DNA from: Ramazzottius varieornatus
Lineage: Eukaryota; Tardigrada; Eutardigrada; Parachela; Ramazzottiidae
Length of the DNA: 64,000 bases
Assembly: GCA_001949185.1 (NCBI GenBank)
Contig: BDGG01000003.1
Location: 2,055,298-2,119,297, forward strand
Direction: 5' to 3'
The translations under genes were made by a program, and so were the position numbers. The first letter of the stretch is position 1. Every line of letters begins with the position of its first letter. Below, piece by piece: positions 10,136 to 24,022 of the stretch. A model generated the notes under the pieces. The model did not search any database and had not been told where the DNA came from. It saw only the letters and a list, made by a program, of their open reading frames with translations.

Positions 10136-13100
10136 ATGGAGTATCCGCATCCAAAAAGCTATGGTGTGGAGGGGTTTTCACCGCCACTGAATGTCGGACC
10201 AACGGAAGAAGGTCTGCAGTCGAGCTTACAGTCTAGCCAGTCACCTGGCTTCGCGTTGAATCCCACTCGCTTTGAGGAAGAGCATTTTGGGGGTACTGAT
10301 ATTATAAGGTTTACCAATGAAGAAGCGACGCCACCTAACGCTCTTGAGGACCTTCGGCATCTCAACGATGAGGTGTGAATTTTGATATTTGGAATGTTGC
10401 TGGAATATTTTGATTGGCTGAATTTTTCAAGCAGATTCGTTATGTGATTATTTTGGGGTTTTTTTTCTATCGTAGAGAAACTTCGATGCGTTTCGAGCGC
10501 GACATGTGGAGAACCTACGAAGCCAGCTGGCGGCTATCGACAAGGTTATAAAAGATGAGAGGAGGGAAGCGGAAAATATACAGAAGGAGGAGGAGCAGAA
10601 TGCTGATTGGATGTGGGATGTCCAGCGTAACTACGCCGAGATGGAAAAGCAAATGGCGCAACTAGACAGTCAGCGTGTCCAGCTGAAGGACAAGGCAGTG
10701 GCGCTAGAAGAGGACCACAAGGTGGCGCAGTATAAGCTGGAGAAAGAGGAAGCCTATGTCCAGAAACTCCACCTCAACGGTAAGGTACACAACGGTGCAC
10801 CCCACAGGATTCGCTGTGAAATCTGTTTCGTTTTTTTTGTGTCAGATGAGATGAACTTTGTCTTTTCTCAGAGCTTAGAAATCGAACGGAGCTGGAGAAG
10901 CTGAACGATTACTACCACAAGTACTACGAAGAGAAAGAACAAGCTTACGTGGATGCCAAGATCGTCGATACGGGGACTGAAAGGCAGAAGAAGGAGCTGA
11001 AGTTTACCAAGTTGAAGAAGCGCCACCTTGTATGTACTTGTACGTATTGCAAAAGTCTTGCGGAGAATATTTCGTTGAACACTATCCTGTCGAGTTCTTC
11101 ATAATGATCCGTCTGGGGTTGTAGGATTTTGAGATCTATCGGATGCAAAGGCAGATCACCGCAGCCGAAGAGCGGATGGCTCTCCGAGAAGTTATCAAGA
11201 AGCAGAATGAAGAGTCGTTTCAGAAGCTGAAGAGCCAGAAGCAGGAGCTGATAGGGGACATTGAGGTCCTTCACCAGCAAGATCGGCAAATCTCGCTATC
11301 CTTGACCGTCGACATGCGCTTCTTGGAGGACAAAAACGAGACAAGTACCAAGCTGAACATCGAGCTGGCGAACGCCATCGACTTGTTTAAGGCCGTCTCG
11401 ACGGAGACCAATGGCTTCCGCAAAGAGATTCGGGAACTTCAGATACGCCATGAGCAACTCACCCACTCCAACATGCGCACTTTGAGGGACCTTGCGGGAT
11501 ATGAGAAGAAGATCGGCCAGCATCAGCTGGAGATCGAGCAGATGTATGACCAGTACGGAAGGATGAGTCGGTTGACACAAGCTCTGACTGAAAGAGCCGA
11601 CGCTCTAAACAGGGTATCATAATCCACTTAAAATTATACTTTGGACAGAATTTAGAAAACATAGTGGAAGCTGCATTACATAATGGACAAAATGGACACA
11701 ATGGATGCTGCATAAGATTATCTTCCCAAGTGATGCACGTTTTCAGTGCTGTTGGCTGGAAGCTTGCGCCGCCAAAAACAATCTCTGTTAGCTTATCTGC
11801 CTAGGCCCCAGTTATTCGAAATACAATAATGATCATCTTGGTTGGTCTTGTGTTATAGTATCGGAGTCAGAAACAGTTCGGTCTACAAATCGTCCGCGAT
11901 CATCTTTCCAAAGAAATTCAGAAGAAGCAGAACGCCGACGCCGCCCTCCAGGAAGCCCTGATGGAAAATAAAGCCTTTCTCAAAGCCGCCCGTTTCTCTA
12001 TGCTGGAATACGAGAAGCTCGGCGAGAAGCTCCACCAGCTCGTAAGTGGTTCGTTTGACCTTCTCGTTTCGTCTGAGGTACCTTTGTGAGGTGATCTCAT
12101 GGAAATGAGTTGGTTCATAGGAGGAAGATATCGGTCAGCAGGAATACGAGATCGCCCAGCATTCCATTGCGCGAATCGAGATGTCGACGGCCCTACTAGC
12201 CAAGACGGAAGAACTGGAACAGTTGGCCAAGGAGGTGAAAGTGAAGGAAGAAGAGCTTAAAGAAGCCCAGATCGCGCTGGACAAAGAAAGCGCCAATATC
12301 GATCGCCGACAGGACAAGATTAATCGTCTAATGGGAAAACTGGATGCTCTTATCGCGGCAGCAGGAGTATGCTTGACCAGACGACCACTTCCTCGCTGCA
12401 ATATACGTTCACTGTTGAATAATTAAAGCCATACGTTGTTTACACAGGGTGAGGAGATTAGTCCGATAGAGGCAGAGATCTCGGCCTTGCAGATCGCCAT
12501 TCAAGACGGCGAAGAACAGTTCAGGAAACTGAAACAAGACTGGCTTCGGTATCAGACTTCGATTGTGAAACTGACGGAGACCCGCGACCAGCTGCATGCC
12601 AAAGCGACGGACCTGGACAACCAAGCATTCATCGCCACATACAAACTGAACCGCTTGAACAGTAAGAAATGTTCCACCGTTGTTCAAGCCTAACGAACAT
12701 ACTATCTTCACATGGAAAATATTCGACTGTCTGTGACAGTGGAATATTTTCCATGTGAAGATAGTCAGAAATTCTGGGAAAATGGCTAGAATAAAATGAA
12801 TGATTCTGTTTGACAGAGGAAATTGCCCAGACGGAGAAGGAGTGCGCCGAGTATGCCAAGACCGATAAGCTGATCCGGGAAAACATCGCTCGAGCTAGCG
12901 ACCAGCTCTACAAGTTCAACGAGAAAGAGAAAGAGCTCGTCATGAAGGCTCTGGATATGGAGCACTCCTCCGTGGCTGCTCTGAGGGACGCGGAAATCCA
13001 TCTACAGGAAGACAAGGAACACTTGGATAAGTCCATCGATGCGCTGAAGAACACGGAAGAACAAATTTACAGCACGAAGTGGGTAGTTTTCATTGTGTTC

Positions 13101-14165
13101 CCGTGTGAAGTGAACGCTCGAATTTGATGTGAGTTCTCCAACAGGGAATCTACCTTGATGTGGGAAAGACGCTTGGAATTGAAGAAGTATGCAAAGAAGG
13201 CCATCGACCAAGACTTCAATAAGGAAGAACTCGAACGCCTAAGGAATGAAGTCCATAAGCTTGAGGTACGAGTACTCATCTGAATTAATACCATTTCGTT
13301 TCCCACCGAAAGTGAGGTGTTTCGTCTGCCTTTTCAGATCGACAAGCAGTCTTTGGAGAAAGAACAGATCAGAGTGACACAGGAAATGATTTTCGCAGCG
13401 GACCGGAGAGACCAATTACACACACTAGCGAGGAGGAGAGTGGTAGAAGGTGAAGGACCCAGCTTGAAGAAGGTGCAGCAAATGATCGACCGGAAGACTC
13501 GCGACCTTCAAACTTTGCAGAAGGTAAACTTGATCGGATGATCATCTTTGGGCGATGTGGGAATGGCATTAGGAAATATCGTTCTGCTTTTAGGAACTCA
13601 AGTCCGTACAGATTGTCGAAGAAGACAGCCGAAAGCGAGTGGATATTTTTCAGAAGGCTGTCGAGGAAAAAACCCTCGCGGTCAACGCCTTGGAAGCGTC
13701 GTGGAAAAAAGTGGTGGAACAGAAAATCGAAGCTCTCAAGCAAAGGTTCCAGGTGCGTTATGACGAAGAATTTTTCCATTATTTCCAACGGAATAAATTA
13801 AAGGTATTGTTTTCTAGGTTCGGCTCGATAACTTCATCGCTCAGCAGTATGGAAAGCATTACCTGGCTGTGAAAGATGGCAAGATGGGGGCGAAGAGGCT
13901 GAAGTCCAAAGATGTGGGCGAAGTGGAGAAGCAGATGAACGTTATGAAGCAAAAGTTCGAAGACCTCCAAAAAATGGTCTTGACGATCGGCGAACAGAAC
14001 CCTTCCATCTACGGTAAAGCAGAGATTTTATGAATATTCCTTGCTTCTTCCTACACTGTTCCGTAGATCGAGTTATTTGCTGTACCGGCCTGCTTCTCTT
14101 TTTCAGAGGACCGCAAAGCTCAGCAAACTGCAGTAAGGCAGCAATCTTCAAAAAGCCACCGTTGA
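10136..14165 (+). CDS. CCDC40: CCDC40-like axonemal coiled-coil protein
   Basis: With CCDC39, CCDC40 forms the molecular ruler that sets the 96-nm repeat of motile cilia and flagella. Thirteen exons join in phase to 937 residues: 10136-10372, 10476-10779, 10872-11029, 11125-11613, 11859-12041, 12121-12366, 12448-12661, 12817-13078, 13145-13265, 13338-13523, 13594-13752, 13818-14013 and 14107-14165. The protein is almost entirely coiled coil. The key match to CCDC40 is the stretch IDRRQDKINRLMGKL followed by AGGEEISPIEAEISALQ, which aligns with the vertebrate segment around GGEEVGPLELEI, and later LMWERRLELKKYAKK. The vertebrate Glu-rich N-terminal region is short here. The start at 10136 is the first in-frame ATG. 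In a panarthropod the likely site of action is the sperm flagellum. Confidence 0.85.
12701..12765 (+). repeat. 65-nt near-perfect hairpin in CCDC40 intron 7
   Basis: ACTATCTTCACATGGAAAAT and the next four bases (12701-12724) pair perfectly with 12742-12765. The 17-base interior also pairs (ACTGTC with GACAGT), leaving only a G-G mismatch and a TGT loop. It lies entirely within the intron 12662-12816. Confidence 0.85.
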
Positions 14166-15259
14166 TCCTAGTCAGAGAAGTCTGGCTGGTGTCGTATTCA
14201 ATCTTTCTTCTGGCTGGTGTTCCAATAAATCATTTTAACATTGAATGATCTTTTCCGGACTTTCTGGGTCTACAAGCTTCAAGTCTTCCACAGATGGTCT
14301 GCATATTGGTTTCACGATGTAGCAGGAAATCGCTGTTAAATGCCAGATAAGTAACCGAGTCTTCATCCACTTTGCCACGATGAAAGCGCGGTATGGAAAG
14401 TGGCTCCGGTGTACGGCAGATATATGAAACTCAGCAGAACGGAAACCACCAAAATCGCCCGGATCGACTGCTTGGAGTCTTATGACATGAGGGACTTCAG
14501 TTACTGTACTAGTACCGCACGAAAAGCTTAGCGCGCCATACCGTGCGGCTGGTTGGCGATTGCGATTCATGTCGAAGATGGCAGGCACCGCCGCCTTAGG
14601 TTCCGCAATGACGTCAGACTCTTTGAAAGTTGATTTGCGTTTGACTGCGAGCGTGGCTTTAGATAAACGCCGGTGTACCCTAACTGGATACAGTAGTCCT
14701 CCTCACGACAGGCCATAAAACTCCGTTAGTTGTGTTGATCTTGAAAGTGGATTACGAAGTTTCGCTTTCAAGATAAGCAGCCCTCGAGTAGCTTATCTTG
14801 AAAGCGAAAACGGATTATTCTCTGCACACTTGACTCAAGATTTTAAATTTTCATTTCTCAGCTGAATTCTGTCTGCACAGTGCTTCACGTTACGAGATAC
14901 CGTTTCACGTATGGGCTTCTTGATACCTATTAGTGTCGGGGATATCGACAGACAGAGACTAGCCAGAGAGAAAACCATGAATTTCAGCCTAGTCAGGAGG
15001 CAAAGTTTGCCTACAAACCTACCCCGCAAAACTCGCGCATTGCCGCTCCCGTTCCCGAGACTTTCGAAAAACGCAATTTTGCCTCACGAATAATTTCCGT
15101 TGATCAAGCAAGCTCAAATTTTAAATCAACCGTTTGCGACATAAACAGCTCGTCGTAAGGAGGACTATTGGTGGAGGCTACGAAGACGATAGTCCGGAGT
15201 TCTAGTAGAAAAATGTCAATAACGCACTGGCCGTTCATCCACCTGCAACAACAAGACCC
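14166..15259. other. Intergenic region after CCDC40
   Basis: This 1.1-kb region begins with the CCDC40 3' UTR. A minus-strand frame at 14235-14588 (117 codons) has no recognisable domain and is not supported. The region holds one 18-bp hairpin at 14761-14808. Nothing else stands out. Confidence 0.5.
14761..14808. repeat. Hairpin with 18-bp perfect stem
   Basis: TTCGCTTTCAAGATAAGC at 14761-14778 is the exact reverse complement of 14791-14808. The 12-base loop is AGCCCTCGAGTA. A fragment of the same arm (CTTGAAAGTGGATTACGAAG) lies just upstream, hinting at a larger decayed foldback. Confidence 0.8.
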
Positions 15260-15700
15260 ATGCGGAAGAAGAGGAGCAACATAATCCTTACCAGTTCCTG
15301 TCTGTTGCCACCTATGCCTATGTCCGGCAGAAAAGAGGTTTCCTTGACTTTGGAAAGTTCGATGCGATGGTACGTACGTGTAGATAAGCGTGGTCACCTT
15401 TGAGCAACATGGTTATCTGATTCAGTAACTGTATGTTGGTTACGGTGCAAACCACTGCCGCCACAAAAGAACGGAACGTCTACCAGGTCAAGAAGATGCT
15501 GCAGGAACCGCTCAGGTAAAGACGAAACAGTTTTCTTCGAGCGCTGCGTCTTCTTCCCGAATCAAAATGTCGTTAGGGCCTCGAAAGTGATGGAAGTACC
15601 AACTTCTCACCTGCCCGTACCGACAGACGACCACGTATCGTCAATCACATCTGCGACTGGACGGAAAAGTTATCGTTTCGCATTTAGACCGGCTTGGTAA
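15260..15700 (+). CDS. Small unidentified protein, 107 residues
   Basis: I do not recognise this protein. Three exons (15260-15369, 15426-15515, 15577-15700) join in phase, with good GT-AG borders and introns of 56 and 61 bp. The product begins MRKKRSN; an internal in-frame methionine (MSGRKEVSL) at 15320 is an alternative start. It contains ATKERNVYQVKKMLQEPLR and ends RKSYRFAFRPAW. It is basic, has no membrane segment and no cysteine pattern. Two short in-frame introns without stops in the joined frame argue for a real gene. It sits between CCDC40 and an RIIa-domain gene on the same strand. Confidence 0.5.
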
Positions 15701-15945
15701 GACTCGAATATCCTGTTTCCCCGTGTGGTACATATCATGCGAGTTGTGCTCTTTTCATCCTTGAGAAAAATCTCAGTTGACGATTTAAGTGAACTGTTCC
15801 ATTTTTTCTCTGGTTCATTCCTACGTCATACCGCTGAAGAACCGTAGCAACTGCTCAGGTATTGATCTTAAGTTTGGTCAGAACTTGAGACTGCAATGCG
15901 CTCTCGTTTCATCTGATTTTCGGCTGCATACTTCTTCTTGCGTAA

Positions 15946-16443
15946 ATGGCTTCTGCCAGCGGAGAAAGCCAGGACCGTGTCGAAGTTCCTCTGGACGACG
16001 ACCCTCATGATACGGAACTAACTTATCCGACACAAGCCGGTCAGACCAAGGGACCCAGACAGACGGACAGGAGCAGAGTCACACTAGCGCCCAAGATTTA
16101 CGCTAGCGCTTACAGTGACGAAGTCTGGATTATGTTGAAGGAATACACTAAAGAGGTTCTCAGGACTTCGCCCAGAGACATCCTGGCCTTCTCCGCAGAG
16201 TACGCCCATTCATCGCCCATCACCTAGTCCCAGCTAAGCTTTTGCACTGTTGTGCTGACCGGAAGTCAGACGATACGCATACGACATCCTGTTAGCGCAC
16301 AACTTTGTTTCAGGTACTTCCACAAGAGGGTGATGGACAGGCGGATTCGAGCGGAAGAATGGGCTCGAGCTCATGGCGGGGAGAAACAGCTGAACCTTAA
16401 CGCCACGGAATCTACGCTGTCAGATACGGATGGACATCAGTAA
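15946..16443 (+). CDS. RIIa-domain protein (ropporin/RIIAD1-like)
   Basis: The protein has a dimerisation/docking domain like that of PKA regulatory subunit II. Such domains let small flagellar proteins bind A-kinase anchoring proteins or radial-spoke partners. Exons 15946-16199 and 16314-16443 join in phase to 127 residues. The RIIa core reads LKEYTKEVLRTSPRDILAFS then AEYFHKRVMDRRI, with the intron splitting the Glu codon in AEYF. The N-terminal 65 residues are acidic and disordered and the C-terminus is polar. The length and single domain fit RIIAD1/ROPN1-like proteins; the exact orthologue is unclear. Its neighbour CCDC40 is also an axonemal gene. Confidence 0.82.
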
Positions 16444-16706
16444 CATCCCGAAGGACCTCACACGAGCCACTGAGCCGCCTCATGCGGTTGTCCTTCTTGT
16501 GGAAGCTATACTGAACTTCCTCCTTGAATGTTTGTTCCAAGGTATGCAACATTGGGACTGAATAAAGCCCTTCCTTTCAAACAGATTGTTCTTATCTTGT
16601 CGAAATATTGTTCTTCGTCGTACAAAAAAGACACCGTTCAGCAAAACCGTGTTGAAACACCCGCGTGCTAGCACTTCAAGAAGCTCAAACGATCAGAGAG
16701 ACAGTC

Positions 16707-19656
<2,950 letters not shown>

Positions 19657-20436
19657 TGCGGATGTTGTGTACAGTGTCCGAGATATCAAGACGCCGGATG
19701 CCGGGACCGTCGGGACGGTAGACTGGATGATGGAACGAACACAACAACCAAATGCTCTTGATATAGAGCAAAGCATAAGCCCAGTCCAAATGATCAGACC
19801 TGTAAGATAGTTTATGAATCTTGGGGATCACTCAAATTTTCGGGTTCAGTCTGCATCAGAACGTTTTTTCCCGCATCGTGCAGAAAAAGAAATTTTGCAG
19901 CAGACTACAAGTCTACAATCAGAGAGACCAGACTAGAGGAGGGTAGAGTCAGGGTGAGGTTAACCCCACCCTGGTAGAGTATAGCGACTACAGCATTTCT
20001 GATCCTTTCGTCATACACACTAGATGGCTATTGCCTTACCTACCACTACTTAATGAAGCGCAACACGCACGCCCCTGGCGGCTCGCTGAAAAAAATTTCG
20101 CACAGGTTTTTCAACATTGGAGAGACCTCTTTCCTTTTAGACCGGACAAGAGACCCCCTGTACCCTCCTTAGCTTCTGGACCAGTGCGGTGAGATTTCAC
20201 AAGGTTTCTCCCATCTAACGAACCGGGAAGCAAGCAAAACGGCCCAGTACTTCGTCAGATCCGACGCTGACAGGTTCGCCATGCGATTTTATAATATTGA
20301 CAAGTCCGCTATGTTGACCTCGTACTTTTATTAGGCACTTGGTCTTCCTACATGAAATCGTCCATGGTCTGTAAGATTGGTATGAACGGGCTGGGTTCAA
20401 TGTAAGTTTTCCGTACAGAAAAAGGCACATCTCACG
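19657..20436. other. Intergenic region between KARS and the TMEM121-like gene
   Basis: This 780-bp region lies upstream of KARS and beyond the 3' end of the TMEM121-like gene. A near-palindrome of 24 bases (CAGGGTGAGGTTAACCCCAC then CCTG) sits at 19950-19973. No coding signal is supported. Confidence 0.5.
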
Positions 20437-21532
20437 TCAGCAAGAAAATTTTCTTGGCCGGAAGTCGTCCTCGAGTGCGGCTAGATGTGAGTTATGCGAC
20501 GCACTAGTCGGCCGATGGTGCTCTCTGCTTTTCTGAAAGTGGAACGTAAGTTCCACGACGTTCTGCCCGATAGAAATAATGTTCTTCATGACGAACAAGG
20601 CATTCGTAAAGTTGTGGTCCTTCCACAGGTAGACTCGAATCACCAAGTATGGAAGGTTCCCGAAGACTGTGGATAAGATCGTCTGGAGAATGTAGATATG
20701 CTCCCGGGGCTTCACCCGGTGAAGGTTCGCTGTGCTCAGCTGAAACAAACCCACGGTCGGAAGTATCATGTTGGCACAAGCAAAGCCAAGGATCATATCA
20801 GTGAGGAACCCGGGAAGGTGAAGATGATGCTCGGCCGTGAAGAGAATGGTCAAGAACTCGACGCAGTCGATAATCTCCAACAGAACGTGACTTTGGAGGA
20901 ACTTCAGGCACACCTTTTGTGACGGTGTCGATGTCCTCTTTCTACCTGAAAGTACGACCGGAAACCAATTACAAACATTCGAGTTTTATAAAGTTAAAAC
21001 CTACGCTAGTACGGAAATTCGTACTTGCTATGAGAAAGGCGAATATTCCCGCAGTTCCAGTTACAATAAATTCCAGCTCGTTGGTTCCCCACAAGGTTTT
21101 CCCATCTAAGCTTGATCCGAAGGTTTTGAAAATGGCGATGATCTTAGCAACCAAAAGGGCGCTGTAGGCCAACCAGCCAATATACATGGCCGGCAGGGTG
21201 GCGAACTCGCGATCCAGTCGTGATTCCTGACGCTGAAAACTGCCCATACTTCCAACGTGATGGTTCTTCCCACCATTGCTCGCCTGACCGTAGGAAGACA
21301 AGAGGTCGCTGCTGTTCCTGTTGGACCGAAGCTGGATCTCGTGGCGGGTGTACTTCCAGTTGTAGTAGAAGATGCAGCTGAGAACGCAGACAATCACCAC
21401 ATCGGCTATGATCCAAGGGACGAGGTCTTCCCACGTACCGAAAGCCTGATGGACGAACAGGTAGTAATCTAGGATGGCATGTTGGGCTGTCACGAAGACG
21501 ATGGTCAATACGGGGAAGACGTATTCCCTCAT
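20437..21532 (-). CDS. TMEM121-like multi-pass membrane protein
   Basis: This is a predicted polytopic membrane protein of 338 residues (human TMEM121 has about 319). Exons 21532-21025 and 20945-20437 join in phase. N-terminal helices include VLTIVFVTAQHAILDYYLFV and DVVIVCVLSCIFYYNWKY. A Ser/Asn/Gly-rich loop follows, then two more helices. The C-terminal half aligns in pattern with TMEM121: an acidic DCVEFL stretch, MILGFACANMILPTVGLFQL, and near the end ALFVMKNIISIGQNVVELTF. The tail is basic and His-rich. Function is poorly known in the family. The start is the first ATG (MREYVFPVL); an upstream frame exists but crosses an acceptor-like site. Confidence 0.75.
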
Positions 21533-21888
21533 CTTCGTACTGCAGCCGACCAAGGTAACAACAACCAAAATCGACTAACGAGCAAGTTACCGAAATTTAA
21601 ATTAAAACTAGAGAGACGATGTGACAAGTCATGCTTGTTTGTACAATGTATTGCTTCATTTCAGTTGCAAAGCTTAATTCCACCGGAGCACTTGAAAGCG
21701 GCAAACTACTGTAACATTCAACAAAGAAGACGCACATCAAGGCTTAAACAAAGATTTAAAAAATTAGAATCAGCAGTTTGCAACAATACGTAGTATCATG
21801 TATAAAATTTCGTGAGAGCGAGTTGAGCAGAGCGAAACAGAACGAAAGTGACTTCATTTTAACCGAGAATAGACGCAGCAGGACTATC
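21533..21888. other. Intergenic region between TMEM121-like and NPRL2
   Basis: This 356-bp AT-rich region lies upstream of the TMEM121-like start and beyond the NPRL2 stop. I see no feature in it beyond likely UTR and promoter sequence. Confidence 0.45.
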
Positions 21889-23589
21889 TTATTTCCAGCA
21901 AACAACCACGGAATGATCGGCCTCGATTCTATCGTCCAAATCAGCAATGGTTAATGCAGGTTCTATCCGCTGCAGAATATCGTCCGTATGGTGAGCACCG
22001 TTGAACCACCGGAGTGTAGTGTTGGCTTTCACCGTGGTCTGATTGTAGCGGGTATACAACGGATATTTGTAGACCCGACTGATGAGCCCATGCATTACGC
22101 CGAAGTCACAGAATTTCCTGTAAGACAAAGCCAGAAGAACTTCAGGACAGACCTTCCATAAGGACTGGATATTCGGTAGGATATGCAACCGGAAGTTGGT
22201 TCTTACTTCTCGTCGATCTTATTAGCGATGGTAGTGTGTCTTGCCAGAAGGTTTTTCACTGTGATTCCGATCTGCATATCACCATACAGAACCATTATGT
22301 CCCTAATGCTCGGTGCGTCGTTCTCTGGAAACAAGCTCAGTATTGCGGAGTTCCATGTACGAACGATAAGAAGGATGTGTGCGTAGAGTTTACCTGCTTT
22401 CGTTACGGTCTTCAGGCACTCCCGTTGTAAAGTCCCGTTGAAGATCAGCCTTTCTATTCCCGGCATAACTCGGTAGACGTTGGTCAGATGGAAAGCAGGA
22501 ACTACTTTACAGACGTTGTAAAAGCTGGAAGCAAAAGAAGTGACACTCGTTCGGCACAGCGATAGTCAGGCACTGACACGGTCGAAGTTGTCGGACTAAC
22601 ATCATGTTCTGCACACAAGACTTGACGAGATCAGGGTCCGCATCCACTTCGTCGGATATCTGGTGGACATTTTTAACGCCGTCAATCAGTGGAACGATCT
22701 GGCGAGTAGTCAAGTCTTCCAGCGCCGCTAAGGAAGTGAAGTTCGAAGCCAGGATGGGCACGTCGAAGTCATGGACAGCGGCACTCTTGTTGCGATTGGC
22801 CGGAACGACCTTCAGGAACAGCGTGCTGGATTTATCTACACACAATACACTTCATCATATTCGAAACATAACTTCCCGGTAGGACATAACGTACAGGTAC
22901 TTACTGAGCTCCACGGAACATCTTCCTAGATTATTCAAGTCTGTCAGCAAACGCAACATCAGCTCTGGAAGCGTGATCTTTGAGGTCTCTGTGGATATCA
23001 GGCAGGCCTCAACCTGCGTACGAGACATCGTGAATCTGAGTTTGTAACGAGAAAAGCTGCCTTATGAAGAGAACATAATGTTGAATCGTGCTTGCTTCCG
23101 CTGTCCGAAGGTACTCTCCGAGCTTTTTGACGATCGGTTCATACGGTGACACGTTCGCGCATTCGTCGAAGACGAAACATACGTTGAACATCAAAGCGTT
23201 CCTGGCATACTTGGCATTATCGATCTGGATAGGATAGCCTACTACTTTAAACGGACCAGAGGATCTGAAGAAAAACGTATATCTATTAAGACTCTAACAT
23301 TGTAGTGCAGAGAACACGGATGCCAACCGGAAGTCGACACTCTTACATCGTTAACTGTCTTGCCATCAGTTCAGGCTTCGGGATGATGTAGGAGCTGATT
23401 TGGTCAAAGAGACCTGAGCTTGAGAACCTTCCTTCCGGAACCTGGCTGTGCACAGGAATTAGCAGATTATGACCAAAGAAGCAAGGATCCCAGCATGCAG
23501 TTCCTTACCTCAAATGTGATGACGGGACCAGCGCGGTTGTCAAACTCGCTAAAAAACAGGCTGATGATCGGGTTTATCCTTTCCGCCAT
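21889..23589 (-). CDS. NPRL2: NPRL2, GATOR1 complex subunit
   Basis: NPRL2 is part of GATOR1, the GTPase-activating complex that turns off Rag GTPases and so TORC1 when amino acids are scarce, acting at the lysosome. Eight exons join in phase to 395 residues (human 380): 23589-23509, 23441-23347, 23264-23096, 23013-22905, 22835-22580, 22524-22394, 22324-22207 and 22117-21889. The longin-type N-terminus reads ISLFFSEFDNRAGPVITFE. Further family matches are NALMFNVCFVFDECANVSPY, YEPIVKKLGEYL, the block DVPILASNF, and the invariant C-terminal ending VVVCWK. Exon 3 appears to end at a GC donor (GAA then GCAAGC), the only option that keeps the frame. The 55-bp intron after exon 5 is very short and the least certain junction. 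Confidence 0.92.
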
Positions 23590-24022
23590 TTAGTTCAGCT
23601 TCCGCAGTCCAACGGTAGCTCTCTCGTTAGCCCAGTGAGCTCAGGGATCCACATGAGTACAAAGAAGATGGATCTATGCCTTCCAGATCTACTAAAGTCG
23701 CTCTTCCGGTCGAAAACGCGATTGTCCAATGTTTTGATCAGTCAACTGGATCCGATCAATCAACTCGACTATTGTGTTTGTCGCCCTGTTCGTGATGTTC
23801 TGGCTGTTCCACAGAACACTAGTGAACCAACAGAGCGTAGGATGCTAGCACGCGGGGAACTGGAGGCAGCTTGAGCGTTACGGAGCCTGGATATATACCA
23901 AGCGAGCCTAGGCTGCCTAGCATCATCGGTTCGGACCATCTGCTGCATTCAGCCCGTTTTAAAGTGTCCACAAAACTTATCCTGGACTTCTTAGTTCTTC
24001 CATCAATCTTCCTACGGCCGAC
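23590..24022. other. Divergent intergenic region between NPRL2 and the ZSWIM3/FBXO22-like gene
   Basis: This 433-bp region separates two divergent starts and so probably holds both promoters. No TATA box or repeat is evident. CCGGAAGT motifs lie just outside at 23327 and 24030. Confidence 0.45.

Noticed and set aside
14235-14588. 117-codon minus-strand frame after CCDC40
   Set aside because: It reads plausibly but overlaps the likely CCDC40 3' UTR, has no recognisable domain and no neighbouring exon.
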